Shown piece after piece: positions 7,772 through 16,486 of a stretch of DNA of 48,307 nt. Position 1 is the stretch's first letter; each line of letters opens with the position of its first letter. Source of the stretch: Planctomycetota bacterium. Its GTDB lineage: Bacteria; Planctomycetota; JAJSAM01; JAJVHW01. The stretch is from assembly GCA_021414065.1 (NCBI GenBank), contig JAIOPE010000093.1, forward strand, positions 1-48,307, in the 5' to 3' direction. Position numbers and translations under genes: made by a program. The notes under the pieces were generated by a model. It saw only the letters and a list, made by a program, of their open reading frames with translations, did no database searches and was not told the DNA's origin.

Positions 7772-8716
7772 TCACGGCGAACCCGCCGCGGCGGGCCGGA
7801 CCACTTCGACTGTGCAAGCAGCCGTCGCCGCGAGTGCCGACGCGACGCTCCCGAGCAGCGTCGGCGCGCCGACGCCGGCACCGTGGGCACCAACGAAGAG
7901 GACGTCCGTGCCGAACCGCAGAGCGTCCTCGGCGATGAGGCGGCGCGGATCGCCGGTCGCGATCTCGACTTCGGCGCGCAGGCCCGATCGGGCGAGGCGT
8001 TCGACCGCCGCAGCCGACCGCTCGCGCAGCCACTTCCACGCGACGCCGCCGGCGCCAGGGTCGGCGCCCGCGTGCGCGACGACGGGATCGACGACCACGA
8101 CGACGCGACACAGAGACCCGGGCGGCCAACGGCGGGCCGCCGCGGCGTCCACCGCCACATCGGCGCCGGGCGAGGCGTCGTATGCGACGAGCACACGGAG
8201 CGGCCGAGGTGGATCGGACGGCGCCGGTCGATCACGAGCGCGGCTCACTCGCACGGAGCAGGGCGACTCGGAAACGAGCCTCCTCGCAACGCTCCCGAGC
8301 AGATGACCACCGCTGAGCGTCCGAGCGTGCGAGCCCGTCACGACGAGCGACGCACCGAATGCGCGGGCGGCCGCCGCGACCGCGCCCGGCACGTCGTCGG
8401 TCTCGCTGTCGGATGCTCCCGCGACGACGACCTCATGCGAGATCTTCCACGTCGGGAACAACCGCTGCAATCGTTCCTCGCCGCACCGCGCGACGGCGCC
8501 GGCATGCTCCATCGCGATTCGCGCCGGGTCGCGGTGCGCCCTCGCTCCGAACGACGCGGCCGACGATGCACCGCCGGGACGGGCGCCACCCGCCTCGGTT
8601 GCGGCGACAATCAGGGCGACGGAGTCGTCAGCGAGCCCGGCACGGACAAGTTCGAACAGCGCGTCGTCGGAACCCGGCGATGCGTCGTACGCGACGACGA
8701 TGCGCATGGGGGTCAT
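7772..8716 (-). CDS. Universal stress protein, tandem UspA domains, first site degenerate
   Basis: This 314-residue protein is the third two-domain UspA of the cluster. Domain 1 starts MRIVVAYDASPGSDDAL and its ATP loop reads GSHARTLSGGHLLGS, with Ala in place of the second Gly. Domain 2 starts LRVLVAYDASPGADVAV and keeps the full motif GAHGAGVGAPTLLGS. This is the reverse of the second stress protein, where domain 2 is degenerate, so the copies look diverged and not recently duplicated. The ATG at 8716 follows GAGG at a usable distance; an ATG three codons later is also possible. The gene lies 54 bases after the second Crp/Fnr gene and may share its transcript. Confidence 0.9.
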   Translation of the reverse strand: MTPMRIVVAYDASPGSDDALFELVRAGLADDSVALIVAATEAGGARPGGASSAASFGARAHRDPARIAMEHAGAVARCGEERLQRLFPTWKISHEVVVAGASDSETDDVPGAVAAAARAFGASLVVTGSHARTLSGGHLLGSVARRLVSESPCSVRVSRARDRPAPSDPPRPLRVLVAYDASPGADVAVDAAAARRWPPGSLCRVVVVVDPVVAHAGADPGAGGVAWKWLRERSAAAVERLARSGLRAEVEIATGDPRRLIAEDALRFGTDVLFVGAHGAGVGAPTLLGSVASALAATAACTVEVVRPAAAGSP

Positions 8717-8770
8717 GTCCTCACTCCGAAACGCTGGAAATCACGCCCGGTACAGCAAATGCGACGAGCC

Positions 8771-9454
8771 TCAGCGCGCGAGGCGTTCGAGTTCGTCGCG
8801 CTTGAGGATGCGGAAGGTCCGCCCCTGTCGCGTGATCACGCCCTGACGCTCGAGGCGACGGAGCGACCGTCCGACGACTTCGCGCACGGTGCCGATCTGC
8901 GACGCGATCCGGCCCTGCGTCTCAGGCATCGACCCCGTCTCGTTCCCATTGGCCGCGTGCAGGATGTACTCGGCGAGACGCTGCAGCGGCGTCTGGAGTG
9001 CGACGGCCCCGCACATGTGCTGCGTCGCGCGGAGTTCCTGCGCGAGGATCTTCGCCACGTGCGCCGCAAACGTGTGGTCGGTCGCGATCAGTTCCGCGAT
9101 GTCGGCGGCAGGGATCGACACCACGGTCGTCGCCTCCAGCGCCTGCGCGCAACCGTCGCGCGCGGAGCCATCGACGACGTCCACGAGCCCGACGAACCCG
9201 ATCGGCCGGATCACGGCGCTCACCCACTCGCGCGGGCCGTCGCAGTGATGGCAGCACTGAATCCGCCCCGACGCGACGAACAGCACTTCCCGCGAGAGAT
9301 CACCTTCGCGGAAGAGCCGCTCGCCACGCGCCGCCTGGCGGACCTCCGCCTTGGCGGCGAGAGCACTCTTTTCCTCGCGCGAAAGCGTCGCGAGGAGCGG
9401 CGCGTCGCGCAGAACGTTCTTCACCACATCCGCGATCTCGATGGTGCTCGTCAT
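8771..9454 (-). CDS. Crp/Fnr-family transcriptional regulator with CCHHC motif
   Basis: This 227-residue protein has the normal Crp/Fnr size: a sensor barrel (about 20-130), a long dimer helix (130-155) and a winged helix (177-215). The recognition segment GTVREVVGRSLRRLE keeps the Arg-Glu-x3-Arg pattern of Crp, so a TGTGA-type half-site is expected. The barrel contains CCHHC (C67, C68, C71), not the N-terminal four-cysteine pattern of Fnr. No conserved cAMP-pocket set was identified by eye. A matching palindromic box lies 35 bases upstream of the ATG, so autoregulation is likely. Confidence 0.9.
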   Translation of the reverse strand: MTSTIEIADVVKNVLRDAPLLATLSREEKSALAAKAEVRQAARGERLFREGDLSREVLFVASGRIQCCHHCDGPREWVSAVIRPIGFVGLVDVVDGSARDGCAQALEATTVVSIPAADIAELIATDHTFAAHVAKILAQELRATQHMCGAVALQTPLQRLAEYILHAANGNETGSMPETQGRIASQIGTVREVVGRSLRRLERQGVITRQGRTFRILKRDELERLAR

Positions 9455-9461
9455 GCGTGAC

Positions 9462-9504
9462 AGGCTAGGGATTGCCGTGCGCGGGGTCCGTGACGAGGAT
9501 CACG
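9462..9504 (-). promoter_or_regulatory. Crp/Fnr-type box and -10 hexamer upstream of the regulator gene
   Basis: CGTGA-N6-TCACG at 9489-9504 has perfectly symmetric five-base arms. Reading leftward, the -10-like TAGCCT (9467-9462) begins after exactly 21 bases, the same spacing as at two other boxes in the cluster. The predicted start is at 9455, one base before the ATG at 9454, so the transcript would be essentially leaderless. Confidence 0.57.
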
Positions 9505-9623
9505 CGCGAACGACAACGTCATCCGAGAACTCAGAGCAGCGACGTCTCCGAATGGACCAACGCAGCGGGCGCCCCGCGGGCTCGTCCGCGCGATCCCGCC
9601 GATGCCGAAAACTCGGGCTGGAG

Positions 9624-9881
9624 CTATCGGCCGCCGTAGAGGCGGCACGCAGTGGCGAGGTTCGCCGCCGACGACTCGATGTCTCGCTGCAGGGCGCAGC
9701 CGATCCCGCCGAATGTGCGCGCCGTCGCGTCGGCATCGGCCCGGAACTGCGACACCGACGACTCCGCGAGGAACGACAGCGAGCGCGGGCCGTCTTCGCG
9801 CTGGACGAGTCCGCAGCAACCGGGCACCGCGAGGACCAACGTGGACAGAGCGAACGCAACACGGATCTCACGACGCTTCAT
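9624..9881 (-). CDS. Small putative lipoprotein downstream of lolD
   Basis: This 85-residue protein has a basic N-terminus, a hydrophobic segment and a cysteine after LAVPG (lipobox-like), giving a mature peptide of roughly 65 residues. A perfect GGAGGT ribosome site lies five bases before the ATG. The ATG overlaps the lolD stop codon (ATGA), so it is translationally coupled to the Lol transporter genes. No family was recognised. A role as a cargo or accessory of the Lol system is only suggested by position. The remaining stretch to 9454 contains only the regulator promoter. Confidence 0.75.
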   Translation of the reverse strand: MKRREIRVAFALSTLVLAVPGCCGLVQREDGPRSLSFLAESSVSQFRADADATARTFGGIGCALQRDIESSAANLATACRLYGGR

Positions 9882-10651
9882 GCGGCACCTCCGGAAGCGA
9901 ACGTCCCCGCGGACGAAGCTGCATCGGCCGCCGACGGTCGGAGTCGGCCGTCGGCGAGCCGGAGCACGCGGTCGCAACGTCGCGCGAACGCCTCGTCGTG
10001 CGTCACGAGGAGCATCGCGCGGCCGGCAGGGGCAACCTCGAGCAGGAGGTCCTGCACTCCACGCGCCGTGCGCGGGTCGAGGTTGCCGGTCGGCTCGTCG
10101 CAGAAAACGACATCCGGTTCGAGCACGAGCGCACGCGCGATCGCAACGCGCTGGCGCTCACCGCCGGAGAGTTGCTGCGGACGGTGCGACTCGCGGCCGG
10201 CGAGCCCCACGCGCGCGAGCAAAGCCCTCGCACGCGCGGTCATCTCCGCCTTCCTCGCCGACCAACCGAACCACGGAGCTCCGATGCGCGCAGGAAGCAG
10301 CACGTTGTCGAGCGCCGAGAGCTCGTTGACGAGGTGGTAGAACTGGAAGACGAACCCGAGCCGCTGGTTCCGCATCTGCGCGCGGCGCGAACCCGACGCC
10401 GCGAGCGCATCCTCGCCGGCGATGCGGACCGACCCGGTGTCCGGCCGATCGAGCAGGCCGAGCATGTTGATCATCGTCGTCTTGCCGGATCCGGACGCAC
10501 CGACGACCGCCACCGACTCGCCGCGCGCGACCACGAGATCGAGGCCCGACAGGATCTCGATCGTCTCCTGACGCAGGCGGTAGGCCTTGTGCAGGTCCTT
10601 CGCCTCGAGTGCGGGGACCGTCGTGGCGGCGGCGGATCTCGCGTCACTCAC
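9878..10651 (-). CDS. lolD: LolD-like ABC transporter ATPase
   Basis: This 257-residue ATPase has Walker A GASGSGKTT (51-59), Q-loop Q103, signature LSGGERQR (161-168), Walker B VVFCDE (181-186) and the H-loop histidine H218. The sequence from VVFCDEPTGNLD on is typical of the MacB/LolD group. LolD powers release of lipoproteins from the inner membrane in diderm bacteria. It overlaps the end of the permease gene by eight bases and the small lipoprotein gene by four, so the three form one operon. A MacB-like export role is the alternative, since the ATPases are similar. Confidence 0.9.
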   Translation of the reverse strand: MSDARSAAATTVPALEAKDLHKAYRLRQETIEILSGLDLVVARGESVAVVGASGSGKTTMINMLGLLDRPDTGSVRIAGEDALAASGSRRAQMRNQRLGFVFQFYHLVNELSALDNVLLPARIGAPWFGWSARKAEMTARARALLARVGLAGRESHRPQQLSGGERQRVAIARALVLEPDVVFCDEPTGNLDPRTARGVQDLLLEVAPAGRAMLLVTHDEAFARRCDRVLRLADGRLRPSAADAASSAGTFASGGAA

Positions 10652-12005
10652 GGTGCAGGGCCCTCGCCGGGTCCATCAGACCGGCGCGCAGTGCCGGGAT
10701 CGCGCTGGCGATGAGTGTGCAGAACAACGCAGCGACGGAGTACCGCAGCACGTCGTCGTAGTTCACACGCGTCGGAATGCTCGAGAACAGGTAGATGTCG
10801 GACGGGAACACGTCACGGCCCGTGACGACTTTCACGATCTCGTGCACCGAGTCGATCTTCTTCACGACGAAGAGCCCGAGCAGCGTCCCGCCGACCGACC
10901 CGATGAGCCCCATCAGGAATCCGTTGAACACGAAGATGGACATCACGCCCTCGACACCCGCTCCGAGCGCGCGCAGGATGCCGATCTCGCGAATCTTGTC
11001 GGACACGAGCAGCCACTGCGCCGCGAAGATCGAACTGGTTCCGGCGACCACGATGAGAAAGGCGATGATGAGGATCATCGACTTCTCGCTCTCGATCGCC
11101 CTCACAAGCGTCTGATTCTCTGTCTTCCATGACTCCGGCAGGAGCGCCGCGTCGAAACCCGTCACCGTCTCCGGGCGCGAGGCGGAGTCGCGGATCACGG
11201 TCTCGATGCGCGCGCCAAGTGCGCGTCTCGCAGCGTCGAAGTCGTCCGACGACTTCAGCTTGCAGCGCACCGAAGACCGGCGCAGATCGGACGACCAGAG
11301 TTCCTGCACGACGCGCCAGTCGAGGAAGAGGCAGTGTGCGTCTTTCTCGCTGTTGCCGCTCTCGTAGATTCCGACGACGCGGAACACGAGCCAGTCCTGG
11401 TCGTAGTCGGCGGCCTCGGAACCGCTGCCCGTGCCCTTCTTCCGCCGGAGCGCCGCAATCCGGATACGGTCGCCGACGACCACTCGCAGTTCGTTGCGCA
11501 CGCCCGACCCGATGATCACGCCGCGCGTCCCGGCCGCGGCATCGAGCGCGTCGTACACCTTGAACGGCTCGCGGATGTCCTGCACCGTGAGCCGGTTCCC
11601 GTGCCGCCGATCCCACAGATACTCCCCGAACCGGTTCACGGCCTGCTCGCGCCAGCCGTCGATTCCGTAGACCTGCGCGTACTGGAGCTTGTCCTCGAGT
11701 GGGTCCACCTTGCCTGTCCGCTGCACGAACGAGAGCGACTGCTCGAACGGACTCGCCTCGACGACCTGCGGGATGTTGGACTTCAGCGTGACGGCGAGCC
11801 GATCGAGGTCGGCGGCGAACCGCGGCGTCACGATGAAGTCGGCGGATGCGCCGGAGACGGTGTCCTTCAGTCGTTCCTGGAAGCCGTCCATGACGGCCAT
11901 CACGACGACGAGGATCACGAGGCTCGCGCCGACGAAGAAGCTGCCGATGGCAGTCATCAGCCAGTGATGGCTCAGGAACTTGAGGGAAAGGTGAAGTCGG
12001 TACAC
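10644..12005 (-). CDS. LolC/LolE-family lipoprotein-releasing permease
   Basis: This 453-residue protein has one membrane helix at residues 17-40, a periplasmic domain of about 240 residues, then three C-terminal helices of the FtsX fold. That is the LolC/LolE topology. The N-terminal motif with SFFVGASLVILVVVMAVMDGF and the C-terminal REIGILRALGA are characteristic of FtsX-type permeases. Only one permease gene is present, so the complex may be a homodimer as in organisms with LolF. The start is GTG at 12005 without a clear ribosome site. It is the first gene of the lol operon. Confidence 0.88.
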   Translation of the reverse strand: MYRLHLSLKFLSHHWLMTAIGSFFVGASLVILVVVMAVMDGFQERLKDTVSGASADFIVTPRFAADLDRLAVTLKSNIPQVVEASPFEQSLSFVQRTGKVDPLEDKLQYAQVYGIDGWREQAVNRFGEYLWDRRHGNRLTVQDIREPFKVYDALDAAAGTRGVIIGSGVRNELRVVVGDRIRIAALRRKKGTGSGSEAADYDQDWLVFRVVGIYESGNSEKDAHCLFLDWRVVQELWSSDLRRSSVRCKLKSSDDFDAARRALGARIETVIRDSASRPETVTGFDAALLPESWKTENQTLVRAIESEKSMILIIAFLIVVAGTSSIFAAQWLLVSDKIREIGILRALGAGVEGVMSIFVFNGFLMGLIGSVGGTLLGLFVVKKIDSVHEIVKVVTGRDVFPSDIYLFSSIPTRVNYDDVLRYSVAALFCTLIASAIPALRAGLMDPARALHRE

Positions 12006-12152
12006 GTGGTGCTTGGATGCCGTTCGCGGTGAAGGGTTCCATGTTGGGCGCGGGCGGCGGTCGCGGCCTCGGAATCACGGGGGGGCGACCGAAGAGAGGT
12101 CGTCCGACCAGGTCGGGCCCGGTCGCGCGGGTTGCCGGTTCCCATTGCATAG

Positions 12153-14144
12153 GTGACGACGTCCCCGGTTCCAGTCCCGCCCGCGCTTCGGTCCGGAGGG
12201 CGCGCGCGCCGAAGAGGAGGCGTGGCCGTTCCTCCCCCTCCTCGAAACCCGCCCGCGCCGGGAGCAACCGGGCGCGCGGTCGTTCCGGCGACGCCCCCTG
12301 CGCCTGCTGCCGCGAGTCCGCCGTCGGCTCACCAGCCGACTCAGCCGGGACTTCCGTCGTCTGCGGGCGATCGCGCTCCGACTGCGGCCATGCATCCGAA
12401 GTATGCGGCGCAACTGGTCCAGGCGGGACCGGCGGCGACCGCAGCGTCGGACCCCAGGGCCGAGAGCGCGCGGGCGTTCCTCGGCCTGTTCCTCAAGTCG
12501 GCGCGAGCTGCGCAGCTCTACCCGCGCCACTCGAAGATCCGCCAGGACATGGTGCACGACTTCGCGACGTCGCTTGAGTCGCACCTCGCAACGCACGGGG
12601 AGACGCTCCTCGACGTGCGCCAGTTCGCCATCCGGTCCTTCGGCGAGGACGTGTACTTCGACGAAAACCGCCAGCGGAGCCTCGCGTTCCGCCTCTTCGT
12701 GAACGGTGTGCGCGGCATCTCGTTCCGTCCGGGCCTCACGAAGGCGGAGGCGGAAGGCGTCGTGGACGTGCTCACGATCGCGTTCCGCCCCGACGCTTCG
12801 GGCGAGGAGATCCAGACGTCGGTGTGGGAGCGGTGCTTCGAACACGCGGCGTTCGAGATCAACGACGACGTCTTCACGTCCGGCGAATCCGAGGAGTTCG
12901 AGGGGTTCATCCAGGAGTGCGACGCGCTGCCGCAATCGGCACGCGGCGCACGCGCCGCCGAGGAGCCGGTCTGGCTCGATCTCGAGGAACTGGTCCCGGT
13001 GGAGACGTCGGACGCGCCGGTCGCGCAACCGAGCGCCGACGACCTGACGCATGTCGCCGCGTCGCTCGACGCCGAGATGCGCCGCGACCTGTGCGCGGAG
13101 ATGGCCGACTTCCTCACCGAGGCGCTCGAAGACGGCGGAGCGGAGGCGGTACACGGTCCGCTCGAGGAGTTCGTGGAGCACCTGCTCGCAGCCGGCGACG
13201 TGCTGCGCGCCGCCCGCCTGGTCGCGCACTTGCGGAAGCTCTCGCAGACGTCGCGCGACCCTGCCACGGGACGTGCGCTGACCGACGTCATCGAGCGAAT
13301 CGGCCGGTCGAAGATCGTGCCGGGACTCGCGCCGCTCGCCAGTTCGCTGTGCAGCGAGGACCTCGACGGTTTCACGATGCTGCTCGTGGCGATCGGCGAA
13401 CCAGCCATCGCGCCGCTCGTGCAGTTGCTCGCGACGGAAGCGCATGACCACGCGCTCCACGCACTGCGAACGTTGGCGGCGCGACACCCGCGCGCACTCG
13501 CCCCGTTCGTGCAGGACACGCGCCCAGAAGTCGTCCGCGCGGTGGTATCGCTGCTCGCTGCGTCCGCGACGAAGGAAACGGTCGGCGCGCTGCTCCCGGC
13601 GCTCCACCACGCCGACGCCGCCGTGCGGCGCGACGCGCTGAAGTCCGTGGTCGCGATCGGGGGCGGCGGGATCACGGATCTGCTGCTCGGAGTGCTCGAC
13701 GACCCGGTGTACGAACTCCGCGCCCTGGCGCTCGACGCGATCGGTGCGCTCCGCGACCCGAAGGCCGTGACCCCGCTCCTCCTGCGCGCCGAGTCGCCGA
13801 AGTTCGGCTCCGCATCAGCGTACGAGAAACGCGAGACGTACCGGGCGCTCGGCCGGATCGGCACCACCGAGGCCACAGCGTGGCTCGCGAAGATCCTCTC
13901 GAGCACGAGCTTCTTCCGGCGGGAGCACCAAGACGAGGTCCGCTGTCTGGCGGCTGCGGCGCTCGCGCTCGCAACCAACTCCGGCGCTCGGGCCGTGCTC
14001 ACGCATCACGCGAACGACAAGTCGGACGCCGTCAAGCGGGCCGTGCAGCAGGCCCTGCGAGAGCACGAGAAGCGGGCCGCGACGGGCCCCTCGGGCGCGG
14101 CACGCCCCGCCTCAGGGTCGGCGACGATCCCCACGGCGCGGTGA
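12153..14144 (+). CDS. HEAT-repeat protein with Pro/Ala-rich N-terminus
   Basis: Up to 663 residues. Residues 1-80 are Pro/Ala/Arg-rich and probably disordered. Residues 100-215 form a helical domain (FLKSARAAQLYPRHSKIRQDM, then FGEDVYFDENRQRSLAFRLFVNGVRGISFRPGL) that is often seen ahead of HEAT repeats in delta-proteobacterial and planctomycete proteins of unknown function. Residues 415-650 are HEAT-like repeats (for example LLPALHHADAAVRRDALKSVVAIGG). No signal peptide is visible, so it is probably cytoplasmic and binds protein partners. The GTG at 12153 is weak; ATG 12390 (MHPKYAAQ) would remove the disordered region. Its 3' end overlaps the convergent next gene by 33 bases. Confidence 0.83.
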   Translation: MTTSPVPVPPALRSGGRARRRGGVAVPPPPRNPPAPGATGRAVVPATPPAPAAASPPSAHQPTQPGLPSSAGDRAPTAAMHPKYAAQLVQAGPAATAASDPRAESARAFLGLFLKSARAAQLYPRHSKIRQDMVHDFATSLESHLATHGETLLDVRQFAIRSFGEDVYFDENRQRSLAFRLFVNGVRGISFRPGLTKAEAEGVVDVLTIAFRPDASGEEIQTSVWERCFEHAAFEINDDVFTSGESEEFEGFIQECDALPQSARGARAAEEPVWLDLEELVPVETSDAPVAQPSADDLTHVAASLDAEMRRDLCAEMADFLTEALEDGGAEAVHGPLEEFVEHLLAAGDVLRAARLVAHLRKLSQTSRDPATGRALTDVIERIGRSKIVPGLAPLASSLCSEDLDGFTMLLVAIGEPAIAPLVQLLATEAHDHALHALRTLAARHPRALAPFVQDTRPEVVRAVVSLLAASATKETVGALLPALHHADAAVRRDALKSVVAIGGGGITDLLLGVLDDPVYELRALALDAIGALRDPKAVTPLLLRAESPKFGSASAYEKRETYRALGRIGTTEATAWLAKILSSTSFFRREHQDEVRCLAAAALALATNSGARAVLTHHANDKSDAVKRAVQQALREHEKRAATGPSGAARPASGSATIPTAR

Positions 14145-16412
14145 GTCTCCGCCGCGTGCCGATGCTGGCTTGGCGCCCATCGGAGCAGCGGTTTCCCGCG
14201 CGTCGATCGCAGTCGTGACCGCGCCGAGCGTTGCGGTTGCGCGTCCGTAGATCAACTGAGTGACGCGCGGCGCGTGCTCGGTTGCGAACGCGGCGAGTTC
14301 ACCTTCGGACGAGAACCCCTCGGGCCACGCCTCAAGCACTACGGCGCGCGGAGTGCCGCCTCCCGCACTCTCTGTCCCAAGCGCGACCTCGCCGGAACGC
14401 AGGCAGGCAGCGAGCGCCACGCGGGCGCGCGTGGGACCGTCGAGGTCCGCCCACCGGGAGGTTCCCGCCGTGCCGGACAACTCGAGCGCCCCGCCGACGA
14501 CGCGGACTGTGTCGAACCGACCGCCCGTCAATGAGCCCACGACCGGGGACATCAGCGCGCTGAGCCCACTCCCCTGCATCGCGCCTGCGATCGGCATCGT
14601 GACGCCGCCGGAAAGAGCGGCGACAGATGCCGTCACATCCGCTGCGCACTTCGCTTCCTCAGACTTCGCGGATGCGGCGCGAGCCACGGCGCGTTGCGCG
14701 GCCGCGTCGGCGTCGCCGCGCAGCTTCGCGACGACCGCGTCGACGTCCGTCTCGGCGGAAAGCGAGTCGATCTGATCGGCGTTCACGCGCTCTCGCGCGA
14801 GCGCGTCGTGCAGCGTCGGGTCACCGCCGCACGCGGAGCTGAGTCGGGAGAACGACTCTTCGAGTGTGCGCGACGCTTCTACGGGCGCCGTCGCGCCCTG
14901 GGCGACGAGGGCGTCGCGCTCGACGGACGCCTGATGGACGCTGTCGCCCAGGTTCGCGATGCGGGTCTCGATCGCATCGACGTCGGCGTCGGGCCCGAAA
15001 CCGGCAGGAGCCTCGTCCTTCGGCGGCATGGGCCGGTGGAGCGAGCGTGCGGCTCGGCCGGCCTCGACGTCGAGGAGCGAAAGGGCGTCGTCGATTCTCT
15101 CGAGCCGACGTTGCAGCGGCGACGCCTGCTCGTCGAACGCCGCAAGTCGCGCACGCAGGTCGTCCACCAAGCCGGGAGCGTCGGGATCGCCCAGATCGGC
15201 AAACCGCGCGCGGAGTGCTTCGCGCGCGCCGACGTCAGCGGCCACCCGATGGGGCGCCGCGCTGCGACGGACACCGTCCACCGACGGATCGCCGGAGACG
15301 TCCACCGACGTCACGAAGCGTCCCGAGTGGTGCCGCCGTGAGGCAACGTAGAGATAGGACCCGGACGCGACGATGAGGCCGAGGCCGGCGGCCGCGCGGC
15401 CGAACTCGTCATTGCGCACGTACCCGGCGGTCGCGGGGATCACGAGCAGGGCGAGCAGCCCCACCGCGCAGAGCCCGAGACCCCACTCGACGATCCGCGA
15501 CGGCCCCGACGGTCTGGTGGTCGTCCGCCATCGCGGCTCGACGGCGACCTGCTGCCCCCGGGGTGACTCCGCAGCGGACGATGCGGCGACACTCGATGCC
15601 CCGCCAGGCGACATACGTGCCTCGGCAGCGAGATCCCGGTACTCGTTCACACGCCGCAGGCGCAGGCGCACGCGCTCGCGGTCCGCCACGACCTTGTCCA
15701 CCGCGATCGCGACGTCGGTGCGGTCCCGGCGCAGGCGGGCACCCACCGAGAGCAACTCGTCGTGATCGCAACCGGCCCGATCGCGGAGTTGACGACCGCG
15801 GATCGAACGGCGGAGCGCTTCGACCGAATCGTCAGCCGCGCGTCGGGCCGCCTCGACCGCCTGGATGTCCACCGCCGGAGGGGGTGCCGGCGCCGCGCGG
15901 ACCAATGCCGCAAGGCCGGCGCCCGACAGCACCACGGTCGGAGCCTCACTCGCGGGAACCGCGACGGGCGCCGTGGTCGGCTCGGGCCAGATCGATGCCG
16001 GATCGACGTCCGTGCAAAGGAAGGTCGAGGCGTCCACGGCGTCCGCCGGGGCCCCCAGCAGGTCCTCGAGTCGGCTCACGACGTCGCGCGGATCGCTCGT
16101 GATGCGCATCGACCCGTCTTCGCGCAGCGACACGTGCGGCGCGCCGCGCCGGTCCATGCCGCGGAAGATCGAGGCGGTGGCGCCGTCGGTGGAACGGAAC
16201 CCCGCCTCCACCCAGGTGTACCCCTGGCCCTCCGTGATCACGTTCCCGGCGGCGGGGACCCGGCCGAGGAATGCGAAACGCAGCGCGTCGAGCACCACTC
16301 GCGAAGGCACGCCCGGGGGCACCGCGATCGGTTGTGCACCGTCGCGGAGATCACGGACCTGCAGGTCGGGCACGCCGATGAAGTGCACGAGTTTGAGGGA
16401 TCGCAGCAGCAA
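14112..16412 (-). CDS. Rad50/YhaN-like coiled-coil membrane protein with decayed ATPase motifs
   Basis: About 766 residues. The N-terminus LLRSLKLVHFIGVPDLQVRDL and the later LDALRFAFLGR match the start of SbcC/Rad50/YhaN ATPases, but the Walker A position reads VPPGVPSRVV where GPNGSGKST is expected. Helical regions (about 165-265 and 370-560) flank two membrane segments near residues 307-330 and 337-354, a layout like YhaN. The C-terminus keeps the ABC-like order: LDGPTRARVALAACL at the signature position, and PRAVVLEAWPEGFSSE where Walker B and the D-loop belong, without the catalytic acids. ATP hydrolysis therefore looks lost. The start is inferred: TTG 16412 follows GGCGGAGGCG; no ATG fits. 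Confidence 0.7.
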   Translation of the reverse strand: MLLRSLKLVHFIGVPDLQVRDLRDGAQPIAVPPGVPSRVVLDALRFAFLGRVPAAGNVITEGQGYTWVEAGFRSTDGATASIFRGMDRRGAPHVSLREDGSMRITSDPRDVVSRLEDLLGAPADAVDASTFLCTDVDPASIWPEPTTAPVAVPASEAPTVVLSGAGLAALVRAAPAPPPAVDIQAVEAARRAADDSVEALRRSIRGRQLRDRAGCDHDELLSVGARLRRDRTDVAIAVDKVVADRERVRLRLRRVNEYRDLAAEARMSPGGASSVAASSAAESPRGQQVAVEPRWRTTTRPSGPSRIVEWGLGLCAVGLLALLVIPATAGYVRNDEFGRAAAGLGLIVASGSYLYVASRRHHSGRFVTSVDVSGDPSVDGVRRSAAPHRVAADVGAREALRARFADLGDPDAPGLVDDLRARLAAFDEQASPLQRRLERIDDALSLLDVEAGRAARSLHRPMPPKDEAPAGFGPDADVDAIETRIANLGDSVHQASVERDALVAQGATAPVEASRTLEESFSRLSSACGGDPTLHDALARERVNADQIDSLSAETDVDAVVAKLRGDADAAAQRAVARAASAKSEEAKCAADVTASVAALSGGVTMPIAGAMQGSGLSALMSPVVGSLTGGRFDTVRVVGGALELSGTAGTSRWADLDGPTRARVALAACLRSGEVALGTESAGGGTPRAVVLEAWPEGFSSEGELAAFATEHAPRVTQLIYGRATATLGAVTTAIDARETAAPMGAKPASARGGDSPRRGDRRRP

Positions 16413-16486
16413 GTGGGCGCCTCCGCCGTCTGTGAACGGTACCGAGCACCATTGTATGGCCCCCCCCGCGCGCAGCTTTTCTCCGT

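Noticed and set aside
8717..8770. A CGTGA half-site upstream of the third stress gene
   Set aside because: The second half-site is missing and the promoter spacing would fall inside the gene.
12075..14002. Long reverse-strand frames opposite the HEAT gene at 12153-14144
   Set aside because: The plus-strand protein has repeat structure and plausible composition. The reverse frames are Arg/Ser-rich without any motif.
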